Positions 10,706 to 18,715 of a stretch of DNA of 64,000 nucleotides are shown piece by piece (the first letter of the stretch is position 1; each line of letters opens with the position of its first letter). The DNA is taken from assembly GCA_002386525.1 (NCBI GenBank), contig DGIS01000021.1:124001-188000 (forward strand), in the 5' to 3' direction. The notes under the pieces are model-generated. The model was given only the letters and a program-made list of their open reading frames with translations, did no database searches and was not told where the DNA came from. Origin of the DNA: Sphingobacterium sp. UBA4616 (GTDB lineage Bacteria > Bacteroidota > Bacteroidia > Sphingobacteriales > Sphingobacteriaceae). The translations under genes were made by a program, and so were the position numbers.

Positions 10706-12019
10706 TTATACGGTTTTTACAAATTTCTCATCGTAATTTTCAATATCAATGATGTATCCATTTTTAATTAAAAATTCAAAAAGCGGTTTCGCTTCTTCAG
10801 AAACTGGCATATTATGCGTGGTAATAATCTTATTTTCTTTTTTAAGGAGGTAAGGATAGGCGTAGAGTTTCACATTTTTATTGAACATTCCTGAAATATA
10901 GGAAAGAAGTTCATTGGTGTATAGTTCTTTATTATAATTATCGGAATTGAAAATATTCTTTAAATTGTAAACGTTTGTTGCAATACCGATATTTTTGGGT
11001 TTAAAGTTACTTATAAACTCTGCCAAGTGATTGTTTCTTCTAAAGTTGCTGACGATAATATTGTTTCCTGTAGCACATAATTCATCCGCCCTAGATGCAA
11101 ATTCTTGCAGATCTTCATCTGTAATTTCATGTGTATCTTCCAAAACATTTCCCATCAGTACCTCAATTAATACAATAGTATCGGTGTCTGTTGCGCCGGT
11201 ATTTTTTTTGAACTGTTCAACGGCAAGATTGAATAGATCAAAGTTTGGAAGTGATTTTTGACGGTATTTGGTACGGAGTAAAATAATGTTCTTTTTGTAC
11301 AGGTAATCTTTGATTTGTACTGCTTTGCCATCTGGTTGAAATATTGCAGCTTTGGCAAACCCTTTTGCAATCAGATATAAATTGATGAGACGTTGGTTGA
11401 CATTTTCAAAGAGTGGGCCGTTGAGTTTAACCAGGTCAATTTCTACAGATCCAACAGAAAGATTGTCAACTAATGATTCAATCATCGTCTGCACATTCTC
11501 TGCGTAATAATAAGCAGCAAATAATAGATTGACACCAATAATGCCTAAAACTTTTTGTTGCAATTGGTTGTCGCTGTCTAGCAGTCTGACATGGACAATG
11601 ATATCATTCGTAGGACCTCCAACTTCATGTTGGAAGCGAAGTCCGATCCAACCGTGAGGTTCATTTGTCTTCGTGAAATTGAGTGTTGTTACGGTATCTG
11701 CAAAGGCAAAGAACTTTTTGTTACAGTATTTATCGCCATGAAGCCTTTGTGTAAGAAGATTGAACTCATGGGAGAGCATTTTTTTTACACGCGTTCTGCT
11801 GACATATCGGCCATCCGCTTCCTCACCATAAATTGCGTCACTAAATGCCATATCGTAAGCTGACATTGTCTTAGCAATTGTGCCTGAAGCGGCGCCTGCG
11901 TTGAAAAAGTTGCGTGCGACTTCCTGTCCAGCACCGATCTCTGCGAAAGTACCATAAATCTCTGGGTTTAGATTTATTTTCAAGGCTTTTCGCTTAGTTT
12001 CAAAAATTTCTCTTGCCAT
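10706..12019 (-). CDS. Conserved Bacteroidota protein of unknown function
   Basis: A 437-residue soluble protein with no signal peptide or membrane segment. It begins MAREIFETKRKALKIN and carries a strongly motif-like N-terminus (YGTFAEIGAGQEVARNFF, then ASGTIAKTMSAYDMAFSD and YGEEADGRYVSR), an NDIIVHVRL segment and an EIDLVKLNGPLFENVNQRL segment. I recall near-identical N-termini across Bacteroidetes and regard it as an uncharacterised conserved family; automatic names given to relatives should not be trusted. Upstream TTG (12034) would add five residues but overlaps the -7 box, so ATG 12019 is chosen. It has its own promoter four bases before the ATG and is insulated by terminators on both sides. 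Confidence 0.85.
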   Translation of the reverse strand: MAREIFETKRKALKINLNPEIYGTFAEIGAGQEVARNFFNAGAASGTIAKTMSAYDMAFSDAIYGEEADGRYVSRTRVKKMLSHEFNLLTQRLHGDKYCNKKFFAFADTVTTLNFTKTNEPHGWIGLRFQHEVGGPTNDIIVHVRLLDSDNQLQQKVLGIIGVNLLFAAYYYAENVQTMIESLVDNLSVGSVEIDLVKLNGPLFENVNQRLINLYLIAKGFAKAAIFQPDGKAVQIKDYLYKKNIILLRTKYRQKSLPNFDLFNLAVEQFKKNTGATDTDTIVLIEVLMGNVLEDTHEITDEDLQEFASRADELCATGNNIIVSNFRRNNHLAEFISNFKPKNIGIATNVYNLKNIFNSDNYNKELYTNELLSYISGMFNKNVKLYAYPYLLKKENKIITTHNMPVSEEAKPLFEFLIKNGYIIDIENYDEKFVKTV

Positions 12020-12023
12020 GATG

Positions 12024-12031
12024 CAAAGGTA
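12024..12031 (-). promoter_or_regulatory. -7 box four bases from the start codon (leaderless candidate)
   Basis: On the minus strand, TACCTTTG matches TAnnTTTG and is followed by CATC and then the ATG. In this phylum initiation falls about 4-7 bases after the box, so the transcript would start at or next to the ATG. Confidence 0.6.
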
Positions 12032-12083
12032 CAAAAATCAAAAGGCTAGTGAAAATTAAAGTATGAACGAAAAAAACAGAATA

Positions 12084-12115
12084 AAATTAGGCTTGTTTTA
12101 TAACAAGCCTAATTT
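12084..12115 (-). terminator. Terminator overlapping the 3' end of the NUDIX gene
   Basis: A 14-bp perfect stem AAATTAGGCTTGTT (12084-12097) / AACAAGCCTAATTT (12102-12115) has a 4-base loop (12098-12101). Its minus-strand T-rich tail includes seven T from the A-run at 12070-12076. The stop codon of the NUDIX gene lies in the loop. Confidence 0.75.
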
Positions 12116-12640
12116 ATTGAAAGCGTAGAATAAAGCACTAGCGTGTAATGCTTGACTGAATTTATTGTCCAGCAGCATTTCTTTTGCTTCTTCAAGCGGG
12201 ATAAGGTAAACATCGATTTCTTCGTGTTCATCCAATGCCTGTTCCTGAACTTTTTTACCTCCTGTCATCAGATAGGTATAGGTAATATTGCCACTCGTTG
12301 CGGGGTTGGCATAAAGCGTGGCGATCTCTTCAATCTGGTCAAATGCATAGCCTGTTTCTTCAAGCATCTCACGCACAGCTGCATTCCTGGGGTCTTCTTC
12401 CGGCTCTGTAGTGCCCGCTGGAATCTCCAACGAAATGATGCCTGCTCCGTGTCGGTACTGTTTAATGACCAAGAGCTCATTCTCCTCAGTAATTCCGACC
12501 ATGTTTACCCAATCGGGGTATTCCAGTACATAATAATGGTCGTTGATTCTTCCATCAGGGAGCTCACATGCATCTCTTCGCAACGTCGCCCAAGGTTCTT
12601 TACAGATATATTCAGAAGATAATAGCTTCCACTTTTCCAT
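12098..12640 (-). CDS. NUDIX hydrolase, ADP-ribose pyrophosphatase-like
   Basis: A 180-residue cytosolic NUDIX enzyme. The NUDIX box runs from Gly76 to Tyr98 (GTTEPEEDP...REMLEETGY), matching G-x5-E-x7-RE-x2-EE-x-G. The upstream domain-swapping beta region (YYVLEYPDWVNMVGI) and downstream TLYANPATSGNITYTYL resemble ADP-ribose/sugar-nucleotide pyrophosphatases. The substrate is inferred only at that level. The frame is open for another 34 codons upstream, but ATG 12640 is chosen because it overlaps the stop of the upstream mutase gene (TAATG), a typical translational-coupling arrangement, and because the extra residues are mutase sequence in another frame. Confidence 0.88.
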   Translation of the reverse strand: MEKWKLLSSEYICKEPWATLRRDACELPDGRINDHYYVLEYPDWVNMVGITEENELLVIKQYRHGAGIISLEIPAGTTEPEEDPRNAAVREMLEETGYAFDQIEEIATLYANPATSGNITYTYLMTGGKKVQEQALDEHEEIDVYLIPLEEAKEMLLDNKFSQALHASALFYAFNKLGLL

Positions 12641-14376
12641 TAGTTTACAATATCTTTCATCATACGGTCGACCTTCTCTTCTAAAGCTTTTTGTACATCG
12701 GCATAGTCTGCGGTGTCCTTTAAGCTTTCTTTTACAGAACAATAAAATTTGATTTTAGGCTCAGTCCCCGATGGGCGTGCCGAAATGACATCACCCGCGA
12801 CTGTTATGAACTGCAGCACATCCGATTTAGGCAATGAGATCGCCGTTTTCTCGCCGGTACGCATATCAGTGGTTTGGGAAAGTTGATAATCACGGATCTC
12901 CTTGACCTGAACACCTCCAAGGCTAGTCGGTAAATTAGCGCGCAGCCCCGACATCATAGCCTGAATTTCCTCGGCTCCAGCTTTTCCTTTTTTTGTCAAA
13001 GAAATCAGTTTTTCCTGGTAGCAGCCAAATTCTTTGTAGATATCCATGAGCACCTCATAGACTGTTTTGCCTTTTGATTTGAAATAGGCGGTCATCTCGG
13101 CCAGAAAAGCACAGGCATTTGGTGCATCCTTGTCTCTCACAAGATCACCGACAAGGTAACCATAGCTTTCTTCCCCGCCGGCCAGATAGTGTGCTGAATC
13201 GCCTAATTTGGTCATCAGTTCGCCAATATATTTAAAACCAGTGAGCGTTTCATAACAGGGCACGCCAAAATGTTCTGCAATGTCTGCCTCCAGATTTGTT
13301 GTTACAATCGTTTTGACGATATATGGATTAGATCCCAGCTGCTTAAGATCACTTTTAGCACTAAGGACGTAGTAGATCAATAAACTACCGATCTGATTAC
13401 CATTGAGCAGCTGAAACTGTCCCTTGTTATTTTTTACGGCAATTCCTACACGGTCAGCATCCGGGTCTGTTGCCAATACAAGATCAGCATCAATTTCTTC
13501 CCCTTTTTTCTTGGCTAAGGCCATGGCATCTTCCTCTTCGGGATTCGGATAAATTACCGTTGGAAAGTTGCCATCAGGAGTAGCCTGCTCAGAAACAACG
13601 GACACATTTTCAAAGCCCCAGGCTGCTAGCATTTTAGGAACAATGGTAATGCCGGTGCCGTGTATCGGAGAGAAAACAATTTTTAAGTCTTTTTGCGCTA
13701 ATACAGCTTCAGGATGAATGCTTAGTTTTTTATTGGCGTCGATGTAGATCTGGTCGATTTCTTCCCCGACGGGAATGATATTTTGTGTATTTCCGTCAAA
13801 TTTGATATCATCGACTGAACGGATTGCGTTTACTTCCTCGATTACATTTTTGTCGTGCGGGGCAGTCAGCTGGCAGCCGTCATTCCAGTAGGCCTTATAA
13901 CCATTGTATTCCTTTGGATTGTGCGAAGCCGTTAGCATAACACCGCTCTGACAGCCAAAATGACGGATGGCAAAGGACAACATGGGGGTTGGTCGTAAAG
14001 ACGTGAACAGATGCACTTTGATGCCGTTGGCTGCAAACACGTTGGCAACGAGCTGCCCAAAAGCCTGTGAATTATTACGGCTGTCATAAGATACCGCTAC
14101 CTTGATCTCCTGGTCTGGGAACTGTTTTTTAAGGTAGTTGGACAGGCCCTGCGTTGCTTTACCAATCGTGTACTTATTCATCCGATTGGAGCCTACGCCC
14201 ATAATGCCCCTCAAGCCTCCGGTTCCAAACTCCAGATCTTTGTAAAAAGAATCGGTAAGTTCTGTCTCCTCATTACTATCGATTAAATCCTGAACTTCCT
14301 TTCGAGTTCTTTCATCATAACTGGGGGTTAACCAATCTTCGATTTTCTTTTGTATGTCTTTATCTAAATTTTTCAT
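12640..14376 (-). CDS. Phosphohexomutase (phosphoglucomutase/phosphomannomutase family)
   Basis: A 578-residue alpha-D-phosphohexomutase interconverting hexose 1- and 6-phosphates. Motifs in order are FGTGGLRG (50-57), the phosphoserine loop TASHNPKEYNG with Ser151, the Mg loop TDPDADR, the sugar-specificity loop GGEESYG and the phosphate-binding RPSGTEPKIKFY. GEES and the overall length match the long phosphoglucomutase/phosphomannomutase type (PGM2-like), not short AlgC or GlmM. It is coupled by a one-base overlap to the NUDIX gene and follows the lipoprotein gene by 32 bases. Confidence 0.93.
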   Translation of the reverse strand: MKNLDKDIQKKIEDWLTPSYDERTRKEVQDLIDSNEETELTDSFYKDLEFGTGGLRGIMGVGSNRMNKYTIGKATQGLSNYLKKQFPDQEIKVAVSYDSRNNSQAFGQLVANVFAANGIKVHLFTSLRPTPMLSFAIRHFGCQSGVMLTASHNPKEYNGYKAYWNDGCQLTAPHDKNVIEEVNAIRSVDDIKFDGNTQNIIPVGEEIDQIYIDANKKLSIHPEAVLAQKDLKIVFSPIHGTGITIVPKMLAAWGFENVSVVSEQATPDGNFPTVIYPNPEEEDAMALAKKKGEEIDADLVLATDPDADRVGIAVKNNKGQFQLLNGNQIGSLLIYYVLSAKSDLKQLGSNPYIVKTIVTTNLEADIAEHFGVPCYETLTGFKYIGELMTKLGDSAHYLAGGEESYGYLVGDLVRDKDAPNACAFLAEMTAYFKSKGKTVYEVLMDIYKEFGCYQEKLISLTKKGKAGAEEIQAMMSGLRANLPTSLGGVQVKEIRDYQLSQTTDMRTGEKTAISLPKSDVLQFITVAGDVISARPSGTEPKIKFYCSVKESLKDTADYADVQKALEEKVDRMMKDIVN

Positions 14377-14408
14377 TATCGTTAAGTTTGGCTAAAATGT
14401 ACAAAGTA

Positions 14409-15092
14409 TTATGCATCGCAACCGGCATAGGCGCGGTCTATCACTGTAATAAACCATTTTTCTCCTTCTTTTGTCACATGAAAAACAAATGGTTCTTCGT
14501 GCTCATTAGAGGTCATTATGGCTCTATAACTTTTGGATTCTAAATTTCTTAGTCGCTGCATTTCAGTATTATTTATTTTGGCATCAAGAATTTCATTCAT
14601 GAACTTTGCCGTTTGGGACAATTCATTAGGTCGAGATTTTCTATCATAATAGAATCCGAGTTTGTCCCACTTCATCGTACCACAATCAAAAATAGGTAGT
14701 TTTCCTGACTTCAATGGTCCCTTGTATATTAACTTTTCATAAGCATGGTATTCCGGTACGGGTTTAGAAAAATTGAAACTGTTTTGATGTACATAAGAGT
14801 CTAGTGCGCCTGGGCGATAGATAATGTAAATCCCCAGTTTGGGATGTATATACGAATTTATTGTTTTGCTATCTTGTTCTGAATAAGCCTTTGCAAGTTT
14901 CTCGAGCACTTCTTCCAATGTTTCTGAGTTCTGTTTCTTTACTTCTTTTTCAAGAGTATCGCGTTTTTGTATCGTATCCACAGGAACTGAATCCTGAATG
15001 ATTTTTACAGCTTTATCTTCTTTTTTGTTATTTCTACAGGAGATAGTTGCTGCTGTGAGACAAATAAGAATAAAGAAAAAGACATTTCTCAT
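14409..15092 (-). CDS. Lipoprotein of unknown function
   Basis: A 227-residue protein with a lipoprotein signal (MRNVFFFILICL...ATISC, Cys19) followed by a charged Lys/Glu linker (about 20-60). A globular domain containing LEEVLEKLAKAYSEQDSKTI and IHPKLGIYIIYRPG follows. The first part resembles SnoaL/nuclear-transport-factor-like folds (helix plus 'N.Y.HP..G..' pattern), but I do not recognise a named family. It sits 17 bases after the isomerase gene and 32 before the mutase gene, so it belongs to this minus-strand operon. Confidence 0.8.
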   Translation of the reverse strand: MRNVFFFILICLTAATISCRNNKKEDKAVKIIQDSVPVDTIQKRDTLEKEVKKQNSETLEEVLEKLAKAYSEQDSKTINSYIHPKLGIYIIYRPGALDSYVHQNSFNFSKPVPEYHAYEKLIYKGPLKSGKLPIFDCGTMKWDKLGFYYDRKSRPNELSQTAKFMNEILDAKINNTEMQRLRNLESKSYRAIMTSNEHEEPFVFHVTKEGEKWFITVIDRAYAGCDA

Positions 15093-15109
15093 AATGATTT
15101 TGTTTTAAA

Positions 15110-15874
15110 TTACTTCTTTGAAGTCAAGTTTTCGATGATTGACTTTAAAATAGAGCGTGTTGACGGAAGCCACCACTGTTCGAGAATACGCTGGATTGTC
15201 TCTTCTCTATTCTCGCGCAATTTAAGGATTATTTCCTTTCGGAAGTTCAGTTTCGATGTTGTCCAGGTTTTTTGGTTGAACTGTGTGATCTGTTTTATTT
15301 TTTTTGTTGCTGTATTGAAGAGTATATTTGACGGAACAATATCGTCTACAAGGCCCTGATTTTTGGCTTCTACGGGAGAAAGCAATTTCCCTTCGAGCAA
15401 ATTCTGATACGCAGTCCTTTTTCCGATCCAAAAAGCATATAGCTCAAATATACTTTCGGGGACGATGAGCCCGACAGGAATTTCATTGAGGCCAATTACA
15501 AAATTACCTTCGGCCATAATCCGGTAATCGCAGCAAAGGGCGAGTACGCACCCTCCAGCAGGGCTGTGGCCTGATATTGCAGCAACGAGCGGTTTTGGAA
15601 AGGCAGCTAAAAGTGATGTCGCTTCTAGGAATAAATTCCAGAACTCCCTAATTTGTTCTTCATCATATTGGAATAAAGTGATAAGATCGAGTCCTGCGCT
15701 GAAGAAGTTTTCCTTTCCAATCAATATGGTGCCATAGATAGCTTCATTCTGTTGGGATGCTTCCAATGTATCGATCAGTTCCTTCAATAGTTGCGTGTCG
15801 ATGGCGTTAGATTTTCCTCTGTCGAGAAAAATACTTAAAATATGATCGTCTATTGTGGTTTTAATATGTTGCAT
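15110..15874 (-). CDS. Enoyl-CoA hydratase/isomerase family protein, delta3-delta2-enoyl-CoA isomerase-like
   Basis: A 254-residue crotonase-fold protein. The oxyanion-hole segments are FSAGLDL (58-64) and PAGGC (105-109), the latter followed by VLALCCDYRIMAEG. That segment and IGLNEIPVGLIVP (127-139) closely follow mitochondrial delta3,delta2-enoyl-CoA isomerases, whose single catalytic Glu lies in the NE motif; here that is Glu131. The hydratase Glu after AGG is absent (Leu/Ala in that stretch), which argues for isomerase over hydratase. It is cytosolic, with a role in unsaturated fatty acid oxidation inferred from the family. No other beta-oxidation gene is nearby; the neighbours are envelope and sugar genes. 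Confidence 0.82.
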   Translation of the reverse strand: MQHIKTTIDDHILSIFLDRGKSNAIDTQLLKELIDTLEASQQNEAIYGTILIGKENFFSAGLDLITLFQYDEEQIREFWNLFLEATSLLAAFPKPLVAAISGHSPAGGCVLALCCDYRIMAEGNFVIGLNEIPVGLIVPESIFELYAFWIGKRTAYQNLLEGKLLSPVEAKNQGLVDDIVPSNILFNTATKKIKQITQFNQKTWTTSKLNFRKEIILKLRENREETIQRILEQWWLPSTRSILKSIIENLTSKK

Positions 15875-15909
15875 ATTCTTGTTTTAAATATAACGATTTG
15901 TTTGCGCTG

Positions 15910-18594
15910 CTATTGTGGTTTTACCTCTATCAAATATTCGAAGTGCGCGATTTTTCCATCCATGCTTATTCCTTCCACAATTATTTTATATTTCCCCGGT
16001 TCATCCGATGTGAAAAATTCAAACTGTGTTTTTCCGTCTTTGGAAGTAATCAGATTGGGTTCCCAGGCGATTGTCGTTCTTAGATCACGTCGTAGTTCAT
16101 TTTTGTTTGTCACATCGTATTGAGGTTTGAAAAAAGTTCGGTTTACATGTAATCCCTTGGGTACAATTGTGACGATTCCTGTAGGGGTATACGATGAAGA
16201 AAGCGCATCACCCGATTTGCTAGTTATCACAATCACACCATTGCCGCCATACATGCCATATATGGCCGTATTGCCGATACTACGAAGCACTTCTATACTT
16301 GCAATATCTGCCACATTAATCATATTAATTTGATCAGCTTCAATATACATGCCATCAAGGACAATTTGCATCGGGTTCCCACCATTTAATCCCATGGACC
16401 TTGTGCTATACGGAACACCATTTCGAAACATAACACCAACTAATCGTCCCGCAAGGCATTGTTCCAGTGTTGTACACGCGGAGAGATCTTCGGCGGATAT
16501 GACTTGATCGGCGTTTCCCGGACCATTCAGGTTTCTGGAGTTCTTGTCCGCTTTATTTGTTCTTACCCTATTGACCTGAACCTCTTCCAATAGAATGCTC
16601 TTCTGGATAATGCCCGCTGCTTCCAATTCGCCAAGAAATTGTTGACTATTTTTTAGCTGTGTAAGCAGATTGGTATTGATGTCATTAATCAACAGGGGTT
16701 GATCTTTACTTTTATTTAGTGAAGGGTTAACCGGATCGTCGATGATAATATCCACTCTTTTTTTCTCCTTGGGACCATCGCCTGTTACAATAAACTTGAC
16801 ACTATCAGCAAAGAATAGCTCGTCAAAAGCAAATCGACCATTACTATCGGTCAGTGTATCTAAACTTAGCAACATGTTGCTTGTCGGTATAATGGTTACT
16901 TTAGCATTTGGTACAACAGCTTTACGGGCCGTTTTCTTTACCGTTCCGGATACCGTAAGTCCTTTTTCCGGAAGAAACGATGCGGCCGGGGTATTTTCAT
17001 AGCTTTTCCAATCCAATTTACGCCAGCCTTGGATCAACATAAGGTTGTCCAAATCATTAATTTTGATATTGGTTAAATCCTCGAAGTAATAATTGGGGCG
17101 TTCGATAAAGCCGCGAAGATCAGCTTTCAGCAAAAGTTCAGAGACAATAGACGAATAATAGCGGTCTGTGGTAGAATCCACCTTACTCAGGTTGACAACC
17201 GAAGCCGAGAGTGCGGCAACTTTTGACGTGTCACGGTCGCCGTAGTGGACGTTGAGGTTTGCGATTACCTTATCACGGATTGTGAAGCTGGATTTATTGA
17301 GTGCTATTGAAACAGGCAGTAAAGTTGACTCGGTATTGTAATTAAAGACAAGTCTTTCTGCGAGGGGCGCCATTTGCGCGGTCAAAATGGTCAATTGTAA
17401 TACACCGGAGGGAAGGTTTTTCTTCGGAATATTAAACAAGACCTCTGCTGCATTGAATTTTTGTTTGGCAGCATGGAAGACAAGACCATTGTATTGCGCG
17501 ACTAAATAAATTTCTTGGCCATTGACTAAATCATCAGTCGCTGAGAACTGGGCAGCAATCTTATCCTTTAGTGCTGAATTTACCGTTAGCACATACCCCG
17601 AGTTCAATACAGCGGGCAATGAAGTGCTCGTTGAAGAGCCGTCTTCAAAAAATGCTGTTGCTATGTATTTTTTCCCTGTCTGCAACAGAAGGGGGGTACT
17701 TCCCATTCCTAATGAATTGGTTTCAAATTCGGCAATGGAAGTTTGATTTTCCTCCTTTACGGTTATTTTTGCCTTTTTTCCTAAGCCTGTAGGTGTGAGT
17801 GTTTTGAAGCCTGTTTTACATAAGATGTTATTGACAAAATCACCGCTTTCGGGAAAAATCTGTAGGCTATTTTGGCTGTTTGGGTCAGGGATAATAAAAC
17901 TTTTTAACACACGTCTTTTGTCTAGAGAAAGAAATTGCAACGATAGCGTTCCTCCCTTAAAGTCATCTTTCAATTCCAGTGCTATTGTTCCATTTTCATT
18001 TGATTTTAATCGCCCAGATTTTTCTTTGTTATTATCCTGTTTTAGGGTATAACTAATGCTGTTATTGATTAGGGGGGCTCCTTGGATAGTTTTGAGATTG
18101 ATCTGGAAGATATTTTCAGTTCCGTTTTTAATGAGGCTACTTTTCGTCATGACATTATCCGATCGGCCATTTGTGACAGGGATGACTCGCTCATAGAAAT
18201 TAGCTGTCGAGTCATTTTGCATCCATCTGGTGAATGATCGAATTCGATAGGAGCCTTCTTCCAGTGTATCCGGCAAGTTGAGGTCTCCTATGCCGAGGCC
18301 GATTGTGACCGGGATTTTGATGCTTTTAATAATTTTATTTGTGGGTGAGATCAATTCCACATTGGCTATTTTACTGATATTGCTCAAATAGTTAAAAGGA
18401 GCTGTGGTGCAGTATAATTTGAACCAGATCGTTTCTCCTGCCGAATAGTCATTTTTATCCACATGTAGATAGATTTTTTCCTTCACGTGTTGTTCGTGGT
18501 AGGTTTCTAGCTTTTGTAGCGTTTGGTCGATCTGAGCCGGTGCCAATAAAGCGAATAACAGGAAATTTATTAAAAGCAGTAATTTAGGATACAT
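15910..18594 (-). CDS. Secreted MG2-domain protein with TonB-receptor plug-like domain
   Basis: An 894-residue exported protein. A signal peptide (ending LLAPAQ, about 21) precedes a macroglobulin MG2-like domain (KIYLHVDKNDYSAGETIWFK, about 40-150) and several beta-sandwich domains. A carboxypeptidase-like domain follows (about 550-640, VSGTVKKTARKAVVPNAKV), then a plug-like domain (about 700-800; VISAEDLSACTTLEQCLAGR, QIVLDGMYIEADQIN, SIEVLRSIGNTAIYGMYGG, GVIVITSK) and a final beta domain. It has the SusC-like plug but no barrel. This architecture is common and uncharacterised in Bacteroidota; an envelope or surface-assembly role is inference only. It heads the minus-strand operon down to 12098 and is divergent from purD. 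Confidence 0.85.
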   Translation of the reverse strand: MYPKLLLLINFLLFALLAPAQIDQTLQKLETYHEQHVKEKIYLHVDKNDYSAGETIWFKLYCTTAPFNYLSNISKIANVELISPTNKIIKSIKIPVTIGLGIGDLNLPDTLEEGSYRIRSFTRWMQNDSTANFYERVIPVTNGRSDNVMTKSSLIKNGTENIFQINLKTIQGAPLINNSISYTLKQDNNKEKSGRLKSNENGTIALELKDDFKGGTLSLQFLSLDKRRVLKSFIIPDPNSQNSLQIFPESGDFVNNILCKTGFKTLTPTGLGKKAKITVKEENQTSIAEFETNSLGMGSTPLLLQTGKKYIATAFFEDGSSTSTSLPAVLNSGYVLTVNSALKDKIAAQFSATDDLVNGQEIYLVAQYNGLVFHAAKQKFNAAEVLFNIPKKNLPSGVLQLTILTAQMAPLAERLVFNYNTESTLLPVSIALNKSSFTIRDKVIANLNVHYGDRDTSKVAALSASVVNLSKVDSTTDRYYSSIVSELLLKADLRGFIERPNYYFEDLTNIKINDLDNLMLIQGWRKLDWKSYENTPAASFLPEKGLTVSGTVKKTARKAVVPNAKVTIIPTSNMLLSLDTLTDSNGRFAFDELFFADSVKFIVTGDGPKEKKRVDIIIDDPVNPSLNKSKDQPLLINDINTNLLTQLKNSQQFLGELEAAGIIQKSILLEEVQVNRVRTNKADKNSRNLNGPGNADQVISAEDLSACTTLEQCLAGRLVGVMFRNGVPYSTRSMGLNGGNPMQIVLDGMYIEADQINMINVADIASIEVLRSIGNTAIYGMYGGNGVIVITSKSGDALSSSYTPTGIVTIVPKGLHVNRTFFKPQYDVTNKNELRRDLRTTIAWEPNLITSKDGKTQFEFFTSDEPGKYKIIVEGISMDGKIAHFEYLIEVKPQ

Positions 18595-18703
18595 ATGACT
18601 AATGTTTTATGAAAATTAGAAAATATTTTTCCTTTAATCAATTTATAAATTAAATATTAGTCTTATTTAAAACCACTGATACCTTAAATTAGCATAAAAA
18701 AAA

Positions 18704-18711
18704 TATCTTTG
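18704..18711 (+). promoter_or_regulatory. -7 box four bases before the purD ATG (leaderless candidate)
   Basis: TATCTTTG at 18704-18711 is followed by TGTT and then ATG at 18716. The purD start is fixed by the conserved N-terminus, so the transcript should begin at or within a base or two of the start codon. No convincing -33 TTTG is visible. Confidence 0.6.
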
Positions 18712-18715
18712 TGTT

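Noticed and set aside
12641..12742. Upstream start for the NUDIX gene
   Set aside because: The added 34 residues are out-of-frame mutase sequence; ATG 12640 overlaps the mutase stop, as in coupled genes.
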